NCBI RefSeq assembly: GCF_910592395.1
Contig: NC_088326.1
Coordinates: 3,849,001 to 3,913,000 of the forward strand
DNA: 64,000 nucleotides
From: Lineus longissimus
Lineage: Eukaryota; Nemertea; Pilidiophora; Heteronemertea; Lineidae
Direction: 5' to 3'
Position numbers and translations under genes: made by a program. Below are positions 1-10,853 of the stretch, one piece after another; within the stretch, counting starts at the first letter, position 1; each line of letters begins with the position of its first letter. The notes beneath the pieces are model-generated. The model was not told the origin of the DNA and made no database searches. It was given only the letters and a program-made list of their open reading frames with translations.

Positions 1-1924
1 CATTTAATTGACATGGTTTTCTATAGTTTGAGAAGGGGTCTAAAAGGGGGGTGTATTAATGTTTGAAGGTGCATTCTGGTCTTTGCGGACCAGGTGCTTC
101 GAATAGGCTCGCGTAGATCAGGTCGACCTGAGCAACTTTCCACTCCATTCTTTTAGGCCTATTTTCGATGAATGGGCTGTAATGTTGTTGATTCTCGGTT
201 AGAATGAATCGTTATCGTTTAGTATTTTAGTCCATTGGTGTTATTGGACATACTCGAACCTGTTATATAGACTTTAATAATTATAGACCGTGCGAACGGA
301 TTTTTCTGGAAAACCATTATATAAAACCCAGTTGTATTTTGGGACTAAAAAGATGTTGTGTTAACCCACGTTTTAATCTGTGTATGTTGAATTCAGGTGA
401 CTGTTTGATAGTTATATAGTTAGAAGCCAGTGGGTGTGATTCCATCACTGTCTCTCCGCTTACGCCAGAAGCCGTGTTGACGATTTGGACGAATCCGCCC
501 TGCAGAGATCGAGAAGGACGAGGCCTTGCTGTTGACGTCCCTCCCCGTTTATAGAATACCCGTGGCGGTATAGTATTCTTAATTTACTGGCTAGTTTATT
601 GTTACGACCTGCCGGCTAGTTAGGACTAGTCTGTTGCCATCTGGGCAGAACCGGTTGAGTCGAAGTCATTTATATAGTCCTAGCTAGCGGTCAGGTTGCT
701 TCAGTCAGCCTGAGTCAATGTTACAGACTGTTTGTGTTGTAGCACGCTTGAGTTGTGAGAAGCATTTTTAGTATATATCCCTTAGCGGAAAAAACTTGTA
801 TTGATATATTCCCCTTGGTGGGAAGATAATTTGATATATATATATAATCTACTACGCCCTTCTACTGACGTTCCGGGCTGGAATACCGAAGTCTGCAATC
901 GAACACGAGACGGAGGATAGCCTGTTGTAGATGCCGGAGAAGAGACACCGCAATCGTGTGTAAAACTAGTACGGAGCCGCTGGCTCTAGGCTGAAGCATT
1001 TACAGCTATAGTGAATTGTAGGTATCTTATGATAGCTTGTACCATATAGATATACAGTCCTCTTCATAAAGTAATTAACCTCTGGCATAGTTCTTATCGT
1101 CATCTTGTCAATTCGTTGATCGCCAGAACAGACTTTATACCGAGATGTATCCAAATTAACTCATTTTACTAATAAAAGGAAACGGAAATAATCTCCATCA
1201 TACTGCAGGATTACTTGTCAATATTTGTCAGCAATTCTGAATACCAGTAAATTCGTTGCCCTCACCGCCACTTCCAGTATTACTGTAGACTTACAATAGA
1301 CTGGTATGATATAATGAGATATCCAGGGCGTATAATGCGTGAAGTTTCCAAAGAAGACTGTCCATATACTGTGGACACTGTCGATCAGAATACTTGAAAT
1401 ATTGCTCATTATATAACGCATGGTTACAGATGTTTCAGATCATTTGATGTGCTACCGAGAACTGACTCAGGATATTCGAAGCATGAGATTTTGTCCTATC
1501 AATATCAGATATGTTGCCGTAATGTCATGACTTCCACCCATTTCGTGCAGTGTTTGAGCTTTATATATATATATATCTGATAATACGGGCTATTCAGAAA
1601 TAGAAAGTAAAATAGCTCATCACAAACTGGATTTCGAGTGAAACCTTTCATGGGCCTCGATGCGAAAATCAAGGATTTCTGAAGATTTCTGCTGATCAAC
1701 TGATACGCCACCTGGAAGCACTAAGATGAATTATTTTCAACACCTAATGTACTCGGATTCATCTCCGTATATAGGCTGCCTCGAGCACAATATTTTTCTG
1801 TGCGCATCAGATTAAAATACCCACAGCCCAGATTTGTAGCCATCTTGTCCCTCACAAAATTATTGATATTGCTCAGCTTCCAGACATCGCGCTATGGGCG
1901 AAGGCGAATCTATAGGTAATAAAG

Positions 1925-2060
1925 GCACGGGAAAAAAAGGTACGGAAAAAAGGTACAGGAAATAAAAGTGCAGGAAATAAAAGTACCGGTAATGAAGGTA
2001 CTGGAAAAAAGGTACTGGAAAAATAGGTACAAAAAATGGTATAAATAGGTAAAAAAGGTA
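1925..2060. repeat. Minisatellite, left arm of an inverted pair
   Basis: Degenerate tandem units of the type GGTAC(A/T)GGAAATAAAA or GGTACTGGAAAAA, roughly 15-18 bp each. The reverse complement of the same motif fills 2365-2535, so the two arrays face each other across about 300 bp and could pair. Confidence 0.7.
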
Positions 2061-2364
2061 TACAATTTTTGAGTGTCTGCGAAGTGTCTGTCGTCTTTTC
2101 GCGGGGCATTTCGTAACTACTGGGTCTCTATTAACTTGAACATTGGTACATTTATCAGTTAACCCTTTTGCAGAGGGAATTGTCCTAGAAACTTTACAAT
2201 CATCATGATCTTGATAGCCGTGTTTTGACTATTGAAAACCATAACGGTATACTGGAAATTTGATATACCTATTTCTAAGGCCTATGCAATTCCTACGCAA
2301 CAAATAAAGTTAAAGTTATGAATAGAAAAAGAGAGAATTCAAATAATTTTTTTTAAATTGTGTA

Positions 2365-2535
2365 CCTTTTCTACCTTTTTGTGCCATTTTGTGTGCCTTT
2401 TTTTCCGGTACCTTTTTTTCCATGCAGTACCTTTATTTCCAGTACTTTTATTTCCTGTACTTTTATTTCCTGTACCTTTATTTCCGTACATTTTTTTCCT
2501 GTACCATTTTTTCCTGTACCTTTTTTACCGTATAC
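2365..2535. repeat. Minisatellite, right arm of an inverted pair
   Basis: Tandem units of the type TTTTATTTCCTGTACC and variants, the reverse complement of the array at 1925-2060. The repeat is open in several frames, which explains the long low-complexity frames here; they are not genes. Confidence 0.7.
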
Positions 2536-3231
2536 CGGGGCGGAGGCGGCAATTGGCCTACTGCTGGAAGTTCGGTATGATTGGTAGCTGTTTACTTCGA
2601 TCCAACCATGAATATTCAAAAATGGTGGTGTCGTCTCTTGTCTTAACCCTCAGCGTAAAGTAGCACACCGTTTGCTATTACTGGTGGTCCAGGAAAATAG
2701 AAAAATGCCGTTAAAATACACAATGCTGTAGTGCAGTGTAAAATGTAATGCATACGAATTTGCTGAAACTCGGTACCTACAGTAATTATATGTTTGTCTA
2801 CACAACGGTATTGTTGAATTTTACATCCGGTACGTATTTACATATTTAAAATCTTCAAATTCAAACACAAATTTAAAAAAAATCTAACGAACGGCGCCTG
2901 CCTTTAAATCATGACGAAATGTTTTCTTACGAACATTCACCTTGTGATATATCATGGATCATACGAAAGAGACTTATCTTGTTACATAATCGTGGCCATA
3001 AGATCACCGATCAATGGCGGACAAAGCTACCAACAACCCTAAACACATCCAGTGAGTCACCGTCCCAACGATCACAAATATGACCCGGCTTTGATACGCT
3101 GTTGCATAATGGTCGCCATGGGCTGAGATAAATCACAGAATAACAGAACAGGCCGAAAAGAACTATATTTTCACCCCGATGCATCAGTGACCTCCCACTT
3201 TTGATCAACTGTAATCACTGCGTACAAACAG

Positions 3232-3255
3232 AGTCTTTCAAATATTTGAAAGACT
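3232..3255. repeat. Perfect 24-bp palindrome
   Basis: AGTCTTTCAAAT followed directly by its reverse complement. The same arms, separated by an 8-nt loop, occur in the 3' region of the GT31 gene at 36226-36259 and in its duplicate near 46150-46185. Confidence 0.75.
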
Positions 3256-3808
3256 GGCACAAGCGCACGGGGCTCTACACCCAAAGAGAAGAGTTTACTG
3301 ACCACATTCTCACAGTGTACAAACGACGAGGGCTATACCTCCAGGAAGTAAAGTCAATAGATCATATTCTTTTGGCCTGTAGGGTATTCCAATGCGAATC
3401 GGGCACTTTCTTCTCTCTGGTGCAAAGGCGATTCCAGTCCAGTCCAGTCCAGTCCAGTGTTATTTGAGGCACGAAGTACCACAAATACGTGTAATAACTT
3501 TGGATGAACCAGGTTTTTTTGGGGACAATTTAGAATAAGTTATAGTGAATATGTAGAGAATATTTCTGTAGTCGATTTATAATTTGATTCTGGCCCAATA
3601 TTTTGATCATAATCCAAACGAATGATAAGTTTTAAAACCCGATTAATCTCGTTGATAAAACTAGTGTTTTCGGAATGTATTGGCGGACGATACAGACTTT
3701 GGTCACGGCGGCGATTTGCCAAGACGATTTAGGATTGATAATGACATAATTTCCACAGCATTAAAGACGAAATTGTCAATTCTCAACCATTTTTCTTGCG
3801 TTCATGCA

Positions 3809-6800
3809 ATGTTACGTATGTATTTGCTCCTCTTGTTGGCCACCGCCGGGGCCAAGGCTGCCGCACCAGTCCCCTCCATGACTTACCAAAGCAACGCTTT
3901 CTTAGATGAAGCGCAGAACATCCGCATGTACTGGAACCACGATGCGGACACGATCACCATAGAACTCCATGCGAAGACCGTAGGTTACGTTGCTGTGGGG
4001 TTCTCCCCTGCCGGAAAGATGGAGGGCGGGGATATCATCATTGGATGGGTGAAGGAAGGAAAGGCTATTCTTCAGGTAAGCATGTTACAAGTCCGGACAA
4101 TTTCCCAAGAGGGCAAAGCTTCGAACGTGTTAGCGCTGTGTATTTCCCTGTTTATATTTAAATGGGGACTATAAGCAGGAGCAGCGGAGTTAAATTGACT
4201 ATCTTCTATCACTAATATGGACAATAACGGCACCAGATCAGGTCTGATGTGGCACTAAATACTATTCCTCGTACAAGGGTGAATAGTTTTGTGTATTGTG
4301 GCATTGGAGAGACCCCTATTGGCAAACTCGTGTAACTTTAACTTGCCTATCTAGCTGCTGCCTATAGTGCTCCTTTAAGACAAAGAATAGAATCATTTGC
4401 TCCAAACACACCATGTGATAGTATACTGTATATCATGGTGTAAAGCGAAAGGATTATCATTTTTATTTCATGACTGGTAACACTCTAGTATCTATAACTG
4501 ACTGATATAACAGCTGTTGAGTGGTATGTGCTAAAGACCACCTACACTTCACTTAGGCGTAGTTCTTTTCTTGGAGAGGGCTGATAAAATCAAATCCATC
4601 ACGATGAAATAGGGTAGGACACCTTTTCTTGGCCGGGGGGGGGGGGGGTGCATTGACTGCATCAGCGGCATATATGCGTGATTGTATTTCAGACACGATC
4701 CAATTGCAAAGGGCTGGCTGGAAGCGAAAAGCGGCCTTTTTTCCGACTGTAAACTTGTCTTCCACACATTTCAGGATCGGTATGCTGTGGGTAACATGAA
4801 GCCGACATTGGATGCGGAGAAAAATGTTGAACTGCTGACGGGAAAAGAGGAAGATGGTTACACAATCCTCAAGTTCAAGAGGAAACTTGATACATGTGAT
4901 CCAGATCACGATCGAGCGATACCGGTACGTGTTTGTAGCATCAAGTTATAACACCAAAGGTTTGACTCGAGCACGAGCTGGGGGACGAGTTCCTCCTCCT
5001 GCCACCAGATGGCTTCAGACACTAAAGGTCGTCTTTTAACACCATCACCAAGTTCAATTGGAAACTAAATTTAGACTTAGAGCAGTGTCTTAGACTAGAG
5101 GCAGTACTCGCCCTATCACCATGTGTGACCTTATGAGCACCACACTTAAAAACAGTACGACACTCTGGGCAATTCCAAAAGGCCCTAAAAACTTGCCTTA
5201 CTCAAGAGACACCGGGGACTGACAAGTGGAGGCGCTCTCGAACATTTGTACGAGGTTGAAACGGCGCCTTACAAATTTAATTTTACTTACTTACTTTACC
5301 CAACAGAGTGGCACAGTCAAGATGATTTGGGCGATAGGTGACACCGACCCCCATGACGAGGAGGGCATCTACTATCACAATGCTCGGGGACAAAGGAACA
5401 TCCAGCTCCTCGGAGTCATCAAGAAAGCAATTGATCTGCCCGCCGACAGCCTCTCATACGAATTCAGGAATAAAGATGTAAGTTTTAGAGATCTATAACA
5501 ACATACTGCCAGTTACCAAATTTCGCGGACGTTGAGTGGATTTCTCGTCTAATCTCGTTTCGTTGAAATGAAAATCGAGTTGGAAAACCAAAGGACACGT
5601 TTGGGACCAAAACCAGTGTCCAAGAGAGCGTCCTGAATAGAGAGGTGTCCGATAAGAGAGGTTCCATTCTAAGATAATGCCTTTTGTTTCTCCAGTACGC
5701 TGTTCCGTCTGATGATACGACCTATGCCTGTCAGGTTCTGAGAATGCCGAAGGTTGACAAGAAACATCATATGATTCAGGTAAGTCTGAGGGACAAGTTT
5801 CTGTGATCTTCAATCAAATTCCACACGATGAGTACAATGTCCTTCCCGCGCCTCAGTCCGTATCAAAGCATTCATGCATCGTCAAGTCACTTACGCGAGT
5901 TTCTGAGTAGAACCCTATTGAGGGCCATGTTGTCCTCATGTTCATCATGCCGACTCTAGCGTACTGATCTGCGCCGGACGTTTACTCCGGAGATTAGAGG
6001 GTTCATTTTCACCGCCCGAGAAATGCAAAAAGTAGGTTGCATGGATGGCTGGTCGTGCGAAATCCTCTTTCAAAACAAAGCGATTGCCAATTTTAAGGGT
6101 GGGAGTCGGTTCTAAGTTTTTCAGAGAACAGCTTCCCATGTTTTAAATGCACTCACCTCATTTTGAAGTACCAAAAATTACTTCAAGATTTCAGGATTTA
6201 GCCAAAATGGTGGTGCCTATGGTCTACCCTTAAGACAAGTAAGAGAGCGATGTATGTGCTCTGACAATGCAAACAGGCGTGTTTTCTTCATACCGAACTT
6301 CCAGCGGTTTTGCCGCCGTTGCCTCCGCCCATACCGAAGTTTCAGTGATATTGCCTCCGTAGCGTCTGGAAGCTGAGCAATGTCAATACAGTTTTCTTAT
6401 GTTCAATATAATCTGCTTTTCAGTTCGAGCCGATCATCAAGAAGGGTCACGAGGGCCTGGTCCACCACATCCTCATCTACGGCTGCACGGCGCCATCGCC
6501 CATCAACGACACGCACGAGGGCCAGCAGTTCTTCTGCCACAAGAACCACGGAGAGATGCCCTGGTTTAGATGGCACTGCGAGCACGTGATAATGACCTGG
6601 GCAGTCGGAGGAGAAGTGAGTATTCACTTAACTTGCATGCCGACTTCGACAAATACATGTATATATCATACCTAATATCAGATATCCATTTATAAAAAAT
6701 TATGTTGCGAAGAATTTCCTACTATAAAAAATAGAAAAATAATTTGCATTGTGTATTGTACGCGCCTGTCCAAAGGGGAGAATGTATAGTACCCCCAAGT

Positions 6801-9800
6801 ATATGGCACGGCTTAACCCACTGGCGATGAGGGAATTCCTCTATGGTCCAGTGGTTGGCGTGTTGGCCCCGGAGTGAAAGTTAAGCAACGCTGAGCGTGG
6901 TCAAACTTTGGATCGGTGACCGGCGCGTACGATACACATTGTACTTTTTTTCTGTCTCTTGGGCGATATTTAAGTTAGTTACCCTGAGGTGGCAAAGTTC
7001 GCTCATTTTTAGCTTGTTTTTTAGATCTTCTACTTCCCCGAGCATGTCGGATTCTCCATTGGAACAGAGTTCGATCCCGACTTCATGATTATGGAGACGC
7101 ATTATGACAACCCAAACCTAATCGCTGGTAAGTTTGGATATAAAGGACAGTATGCACCCAAGGAAGAAAAGGTTTCAGAGGGGTGCTATGGCAGTTCATA
7201 GAACCCCAAGGTGCTCATTGGAACCCTCAGAAGAAGAAAAGGTGCTTATCAGAACCATGGGGTGCTAACCTTGAATGCAATAATATCCCTATCATCTCGG
7301 TAAAAACGAGAGTATGTAATGGACATTTTTGGGTAAAGTATATTTTTCATTGTTATCGTTAATATAATTATCATCAACTTGGCGGTAAAGCATCTTTTCT
7401 TGGTGTCGTGTAGACGCCGGTAGGGTCTTTTTTACAGATGTAGATAAGATGTTGATCCGATGTCACTTTTTCGTGTCGTGTAAACGGCGCTATGATTCCA
7501 CTGGCTAAGCTAACCTTAGCGGTTTTCATTCCCAGGGCAAGTTGATGACTCCGGTATACGGATCCACTACACGCCCACCCTTCGGACATACGACGCAGGC
7601 GTTCTTGACCAGGGCAAGGTTGTTGACACGGCCCATTTTATTCCGCCAAAGTCAGATGCTTGGAAATCGTACGGTTACTGCAACAAAAAATGCCTCAATC
7701 ATGTGAGTAGACCAATAATGCCCCTGATGAAAAAATACCAAAACAATGTGGCCGATTGCGAAAGAAAATTTATGAAACATTGGCGACAAGATAAGCTAAT
7801 GACGCAATATAGCCTCTTACTGTTGGTCCGTTCGTCTTGCTACATCTATGGTTGGAATAGGCCAATGGCTGGTTCTGAATCGCAGCTACAGACTTAAAGC
7901 TCGAATCAAACATGATTTTGCGATCGTCTCTGACGTAGTTCTGATGACAAATAAAATGTAAGTTTTATGCGAATGCTACACACACAATCATGTAGTATTT
8001 ACACTCTGTCGGAATTTCATCAAGTCACCCATGATAGGCGAAGATGACGTCAAAGACGGTGTTTTGTTGACGTTTTCCGGTGGTGCCGTGACTTTGCCGT
8101 CGCTGAAATGTGTTTGGATGTTGGTATTAAAGGACACACGAAAAATGGTGATCGATATCTTTTTGGCATTGATCTAAAAGTGAAGCATTAATTTTTAACT
8201 TTGATGGAATAGATGTATTGAATTGCAAAGACGGGTATCGTGTTTCGAAGTCGATTAAACCATGGACCTGCGGAAGTCCCTGAATTAAATTTCGAGGCCC
8301 GGCTCACCAAACAGCGACTTTTTCTTGTCCTGAATGGAGAGCCGAACTCATTAATATTAAAGTAAAGTCTCCAGCTCGCTAAACAGGGTAGATTTTTTAC
8401 CTGTTTGGCAAGCCCGGCTGGCCGAACAGGGTGGCTTTTTAGTGCTGTTTGGCAAGCGGCTCTCCAAACAGAACAAAAAAAGATGCTGTTCGGCGAGCGG
8501 CTTGCCAAATAGACCCGGCCTCACTTGTTACTGTTTGTTACAGGCTTTGGAGGATACTCCAGAGAAACAATTGAATGTTTTCGCTGTGATGCTCCACGCG
8601 CATCTTCTCGGAGTCGGAATCAAAACCTGGCATGTCAGAGATGGCATCGAACTACCACCTATCGCCGAGGACAAGTATTACGATTTCAACTACCAGACTG
8701 TCATGACACTACCAGAAGAACGCGCCATTAAACAAGTAAGTTATGCCCTTCAAGAAACCACGCTTACTTAGGCTCCATATGGTTTAAAGGTGCACGCCGT
8801 TCGTGATCAATGGTGATCCAGGGAAATAGAAATGCAGTTATACACAATGCCGTACTGCAGTTATTTTGCATACGATTTTTTTCCAAAACTACACAACGGC
8901 ATGCTGACATTTATATTTAGCACTATTAACGAAATAAGAAATTTTCCAACTCAATTACAAATTTCATATTTCTAACCGAAGGCCTAGGCCTTTAAGTGAA
9001 GTTTGCACGACCAATGCACTGCTCGTCCATTTTCCGTACGCATCAGTCGATATCGAAGGAGTTAGAGCATCGAGTCTTACTATGGAATTCCCGTACACGT
9101 GCTAGATTTTCATCTGATGGTATTCAAAAAATAACATTTGCCCTCTATTAGTATTAAAACATCCCAAGAGTATCATTTCGGTTTTTATTTGTTGCAGAAT
9201 GACCTCATCGCGACGGAATGCACGTACAGATCCACGGGGAGAGAAAACATCACTTACGTAAGTTTTTCTATCACTAAGACACACCCTGCCACACGGATAT
9301 ATCGGGTGGCCCAATGAAAATGCGTACACTCTCTGAGAGAAAGGTTCACGAGCTTTTGAGAAACCTTTAAAACTTTATCAGCCGATGCTTCATGCTCTTA
9401 GAAATAAACGTTGATGAGCTTTTAAAAAAAAACTTAAATGTTTTCTACCAACAGAAAATGCACCACGTCGAGGTTTTCCAACGAAGCGAAAGATCCTTCG
9501 AGATTTTTTAGATTCGCAAAAACCAATGAAAAGGGGATTTTGATTTTACCAAAAAAACCTCTTCAATAATGCCGATGTGTAGAATGATACAAATACCGTA
9601 TAAGTACCGATCAGCTTGAATATTCATCGTTTCTTATTCAGGGGGGTTTGTCCTCGCGCCAGGAGATGTGCATTACCTTCATGTACTACTGGCCGCGGAT
9701 GAACATGTCGATATGTTCAGACAGGACCAGTGAGTGGAGCACATATCCGGTCATTGGTATATGGGGTGTAGGAAGGTTGGTTCAGATTTTACTAGGATAT

Positions 9801-10853
9801 GAAGTACGAAAGACTAAAAAGACCAATTAAAATCCGAAATTCAAAATTCATCAGATGATTTTGAAATCAAAACTTTGCTTTTCAGTTCAAACTCAAAACC
9901 CGACCTCGAAATTCAATATCTTAATATTTCGAAATTCAATATTTGCCTTCGACGTTCAAGACCCCGACCTCGAAATTTTATTCACGGACTTCCGCAGGTC
10001 CATGGTTTAATCGACTACGAAACACGATACCCGTCTTTGCAATTCAATATATCTATTCCATCAAAGTTAAAAATTAATGCTTCACTTTTAGATCAATGCC
10101 AAAAAGATATCGATCACCATTTTTCGTGTGTCCTTTAATACCAATATCAAAACACATTTCAGCGACGGCAAAGTCACGGCACCACCGGAAAACGTCAACA
10201 AAACACCAGCAGAACTCTGGCAAGCAGTTGATTGGTCAAATGCTGAAATACGCACCAAGTTTGAAGGGGTGGAACAATATGGCCTTAGGACACCATTGTG
10301 TAGGTTCATGTCGGCTACTGGAGGCTACGCAAAGGTAGGTCAGATTGACGCTGACATGGCTGATACCGTATATACCCTTAGGGAAAATGTGTCTCATTTT
10401 CATAATGGTTAATCTACAATTCACAATGGTAAACTGACAGCATTTCACCATGGTAAATTGGGACGGTGAAATATTTCATCATGGTGAGCATGGTAAATCT
10501 ACATTCACCATGGTGAGCAAGGTAAACTCTGATTTCACTATGGTAAATGATGAATTCACCGTGGTGAATTCAGATTTTACCATGGTGAATCCGGGAAGCA
10601 GAGGTGGGGAGGGAAAACTTGTTTCGATCTATTGAAGTTCAAATTTCATTACATGTCATATGTCATCAATTAATATTGAAATACATTTCAGTATCAGTCG
10701 GAATTATTCAACTTCACGGCACCTACGGAATATTACGAGGAGCCAAAAGTTAAATGTCCCGCAGAAAATGCTATCAATGGAGCAGGAAGGATAGAGACCC
10801 GGATGTTGACCAGCATTTTCGTTGCTATTGTGATTTTTGTGGCGAGCATCTAG
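3809..10853 (+). CDS. MOXD1-like: MOXD1/DBH-like copper monooxygenase, 12 exons
   Basis: Exons: 3809-4075, 4775-4924, 5307-5477, 5696-5779, 6424-6615, 7025-7127, 7536-7702, 8544-8735, 9198-9257, 9642-9775, 10163-10334, 10692-10853; joined they keep phase and give 617 residues, close to the usual length of about 610. The protein starts with a signal peptide (MLRMYLLLLL), then a DOMON domain (about 25-140), then the two Cu2-monooxygenase domains. Visible copper ligands are the HH pair at 238-239, His314 in METHYDN, the HAH motif at 396-398 and Met471 in QEMC. The C terminus is a short hydrophobic segment without a charged tail, which suggests a GPI anchor or membrane anchor. The family hydroxylates a substrate in the secretory pathway, using copper and ascorbate; the substrate of MOXD1-type members is not settled. 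All introns are GT-AG; exon 10 uses a weak GTTGGT donor. Dopamine or tyramine beta-hydroxylase is a less likely identity. Confidence 0.9.
4160..4378. mobile_element. MITE-like foldback element in MOXD1-like intron 1
   Basis: Its ends are imperfect inverted repeats (GGACTATAAGCAGGAGCAG at the left, CTGCTGCCTATAGTGCTCC at the right). A related element lies at 30793-30962 with the same ends and the same internal GAGACCCCTATTGG stretch in the opposite orientation. There is no coding capacity, so this is a non-autonomous transposon. Confidence 0.6.
6836..6930 (+). mobile_element. 5S rRNA-like SINE fragment in MOXD1-like intron 5
   Basis: The stretch AAGTTAAGCAACGCTGAGCG, then GGTCAAACTTTGGATCGGTGA, resembles the internal half of 5S rRNA (AAGCTAAGC, then TACTTGGATGGGAGACC). 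It is preceded by TGGTCCAGTGGTTGGCG, which resembles a tRNA A-box. It is too diverged and too short to be a functional 5S gene. A SINE with a 5S- or tRNA-derived head is the best reading. Confidence 0.45.
8062..8306 (-). repeat. Inverted copy of intron 10/exon 11 boundary of the MOXD1-like gene
   Basis: This stretch of intron 7 is the near-identical reverse complement of about 9965-10208, which spans the end of intron 10, its acceptor and the first ~46 bp of exon 11. It is not a second exon, because it lies antisense. The arms are about 245 bp and are separated by about 1.66 kb that contains exons 8-10. A palindromic interspersed element starts where the arm ends at about 8303. Confidence 0.85.
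8300..8521. mobile_element. Palindromic MITE (family 1), copy 1
   Basis: A run of GGCAAGC/GCTTGCC and CCAAACAG/CTGTTTGG blocks, largely self-complementary. The same sequence occurs at 22026-22270, reversed at 51900-52146, and in part at 20272-20385. No coding capacity. This copy lacks the outermost left bases seen in the others, so it may be truncated against the adjacent inverted arm. Confidence 0.75.
9965..10208 (+). repeat. Right arm of the MOXD1-like intragenic inverted repeat
   Basis: Includes the 3' part of intron 10, the acceptor at 10161-10162 and the beginning of exon 11. The reverse complement lies at 8062-8306 in intron 7. This is the ancestral copy, because exon 11 continues in frame beyond it. 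Confidence 0.85.
10397..10590. repeat. Cluster of TTCACCATGGTGAA palindromes in intron 11
   Basis: About eight perfect or near-perfect copies of a 14-bp palindrome (consensus TTCACCATGGTGAA) separated by short spacers. The cluster lies wholly within intron 11 of the MOXD1-like gene. The spacing is irregular, so it is not a regular tandem array. Confidence 0.7.

Larger units (their letters stand above)
1..3808. other. Gene-poor repeat-bearing stretch
   Basis: No reading frame here resembles a known protein. The longest frames, around 2360-2660, are low-complexity translations of a simple repeat. The stretch holds an inverted pair of GGTAC-rich minisatellites (1925-2060 and 2365-2535), a perfect 24-bp palindrome at 3232-3255 and a short CCAGT microsatellite near 3435-3460. 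A segment at about 2525-2580 recurs in reverse orientation near 6288-6340, so it is an interspersed repeat. Regulatory DNA of the downstream copper monooxygenase gene probably lies at the right end, but I see no clear promoter motif. Confidence 0.6.

Noticed and set aside
2358-2663. 101-codon frame rich in Phe, Pro and Leu
   Set aside because: Translation of a TTTCCTGTACC-type simple repeat; overlapping frames are equally long on both strands.
4693-4774. Upstream extension of MOXD1-like exon 2 (acceptor at 4690-4692)
   Set aside because: It is out of phase with exon 1. The acceptor at 4772-4774 restores phase and places DRYAVGN directly after ILQ, as expected for the DOMON domain.
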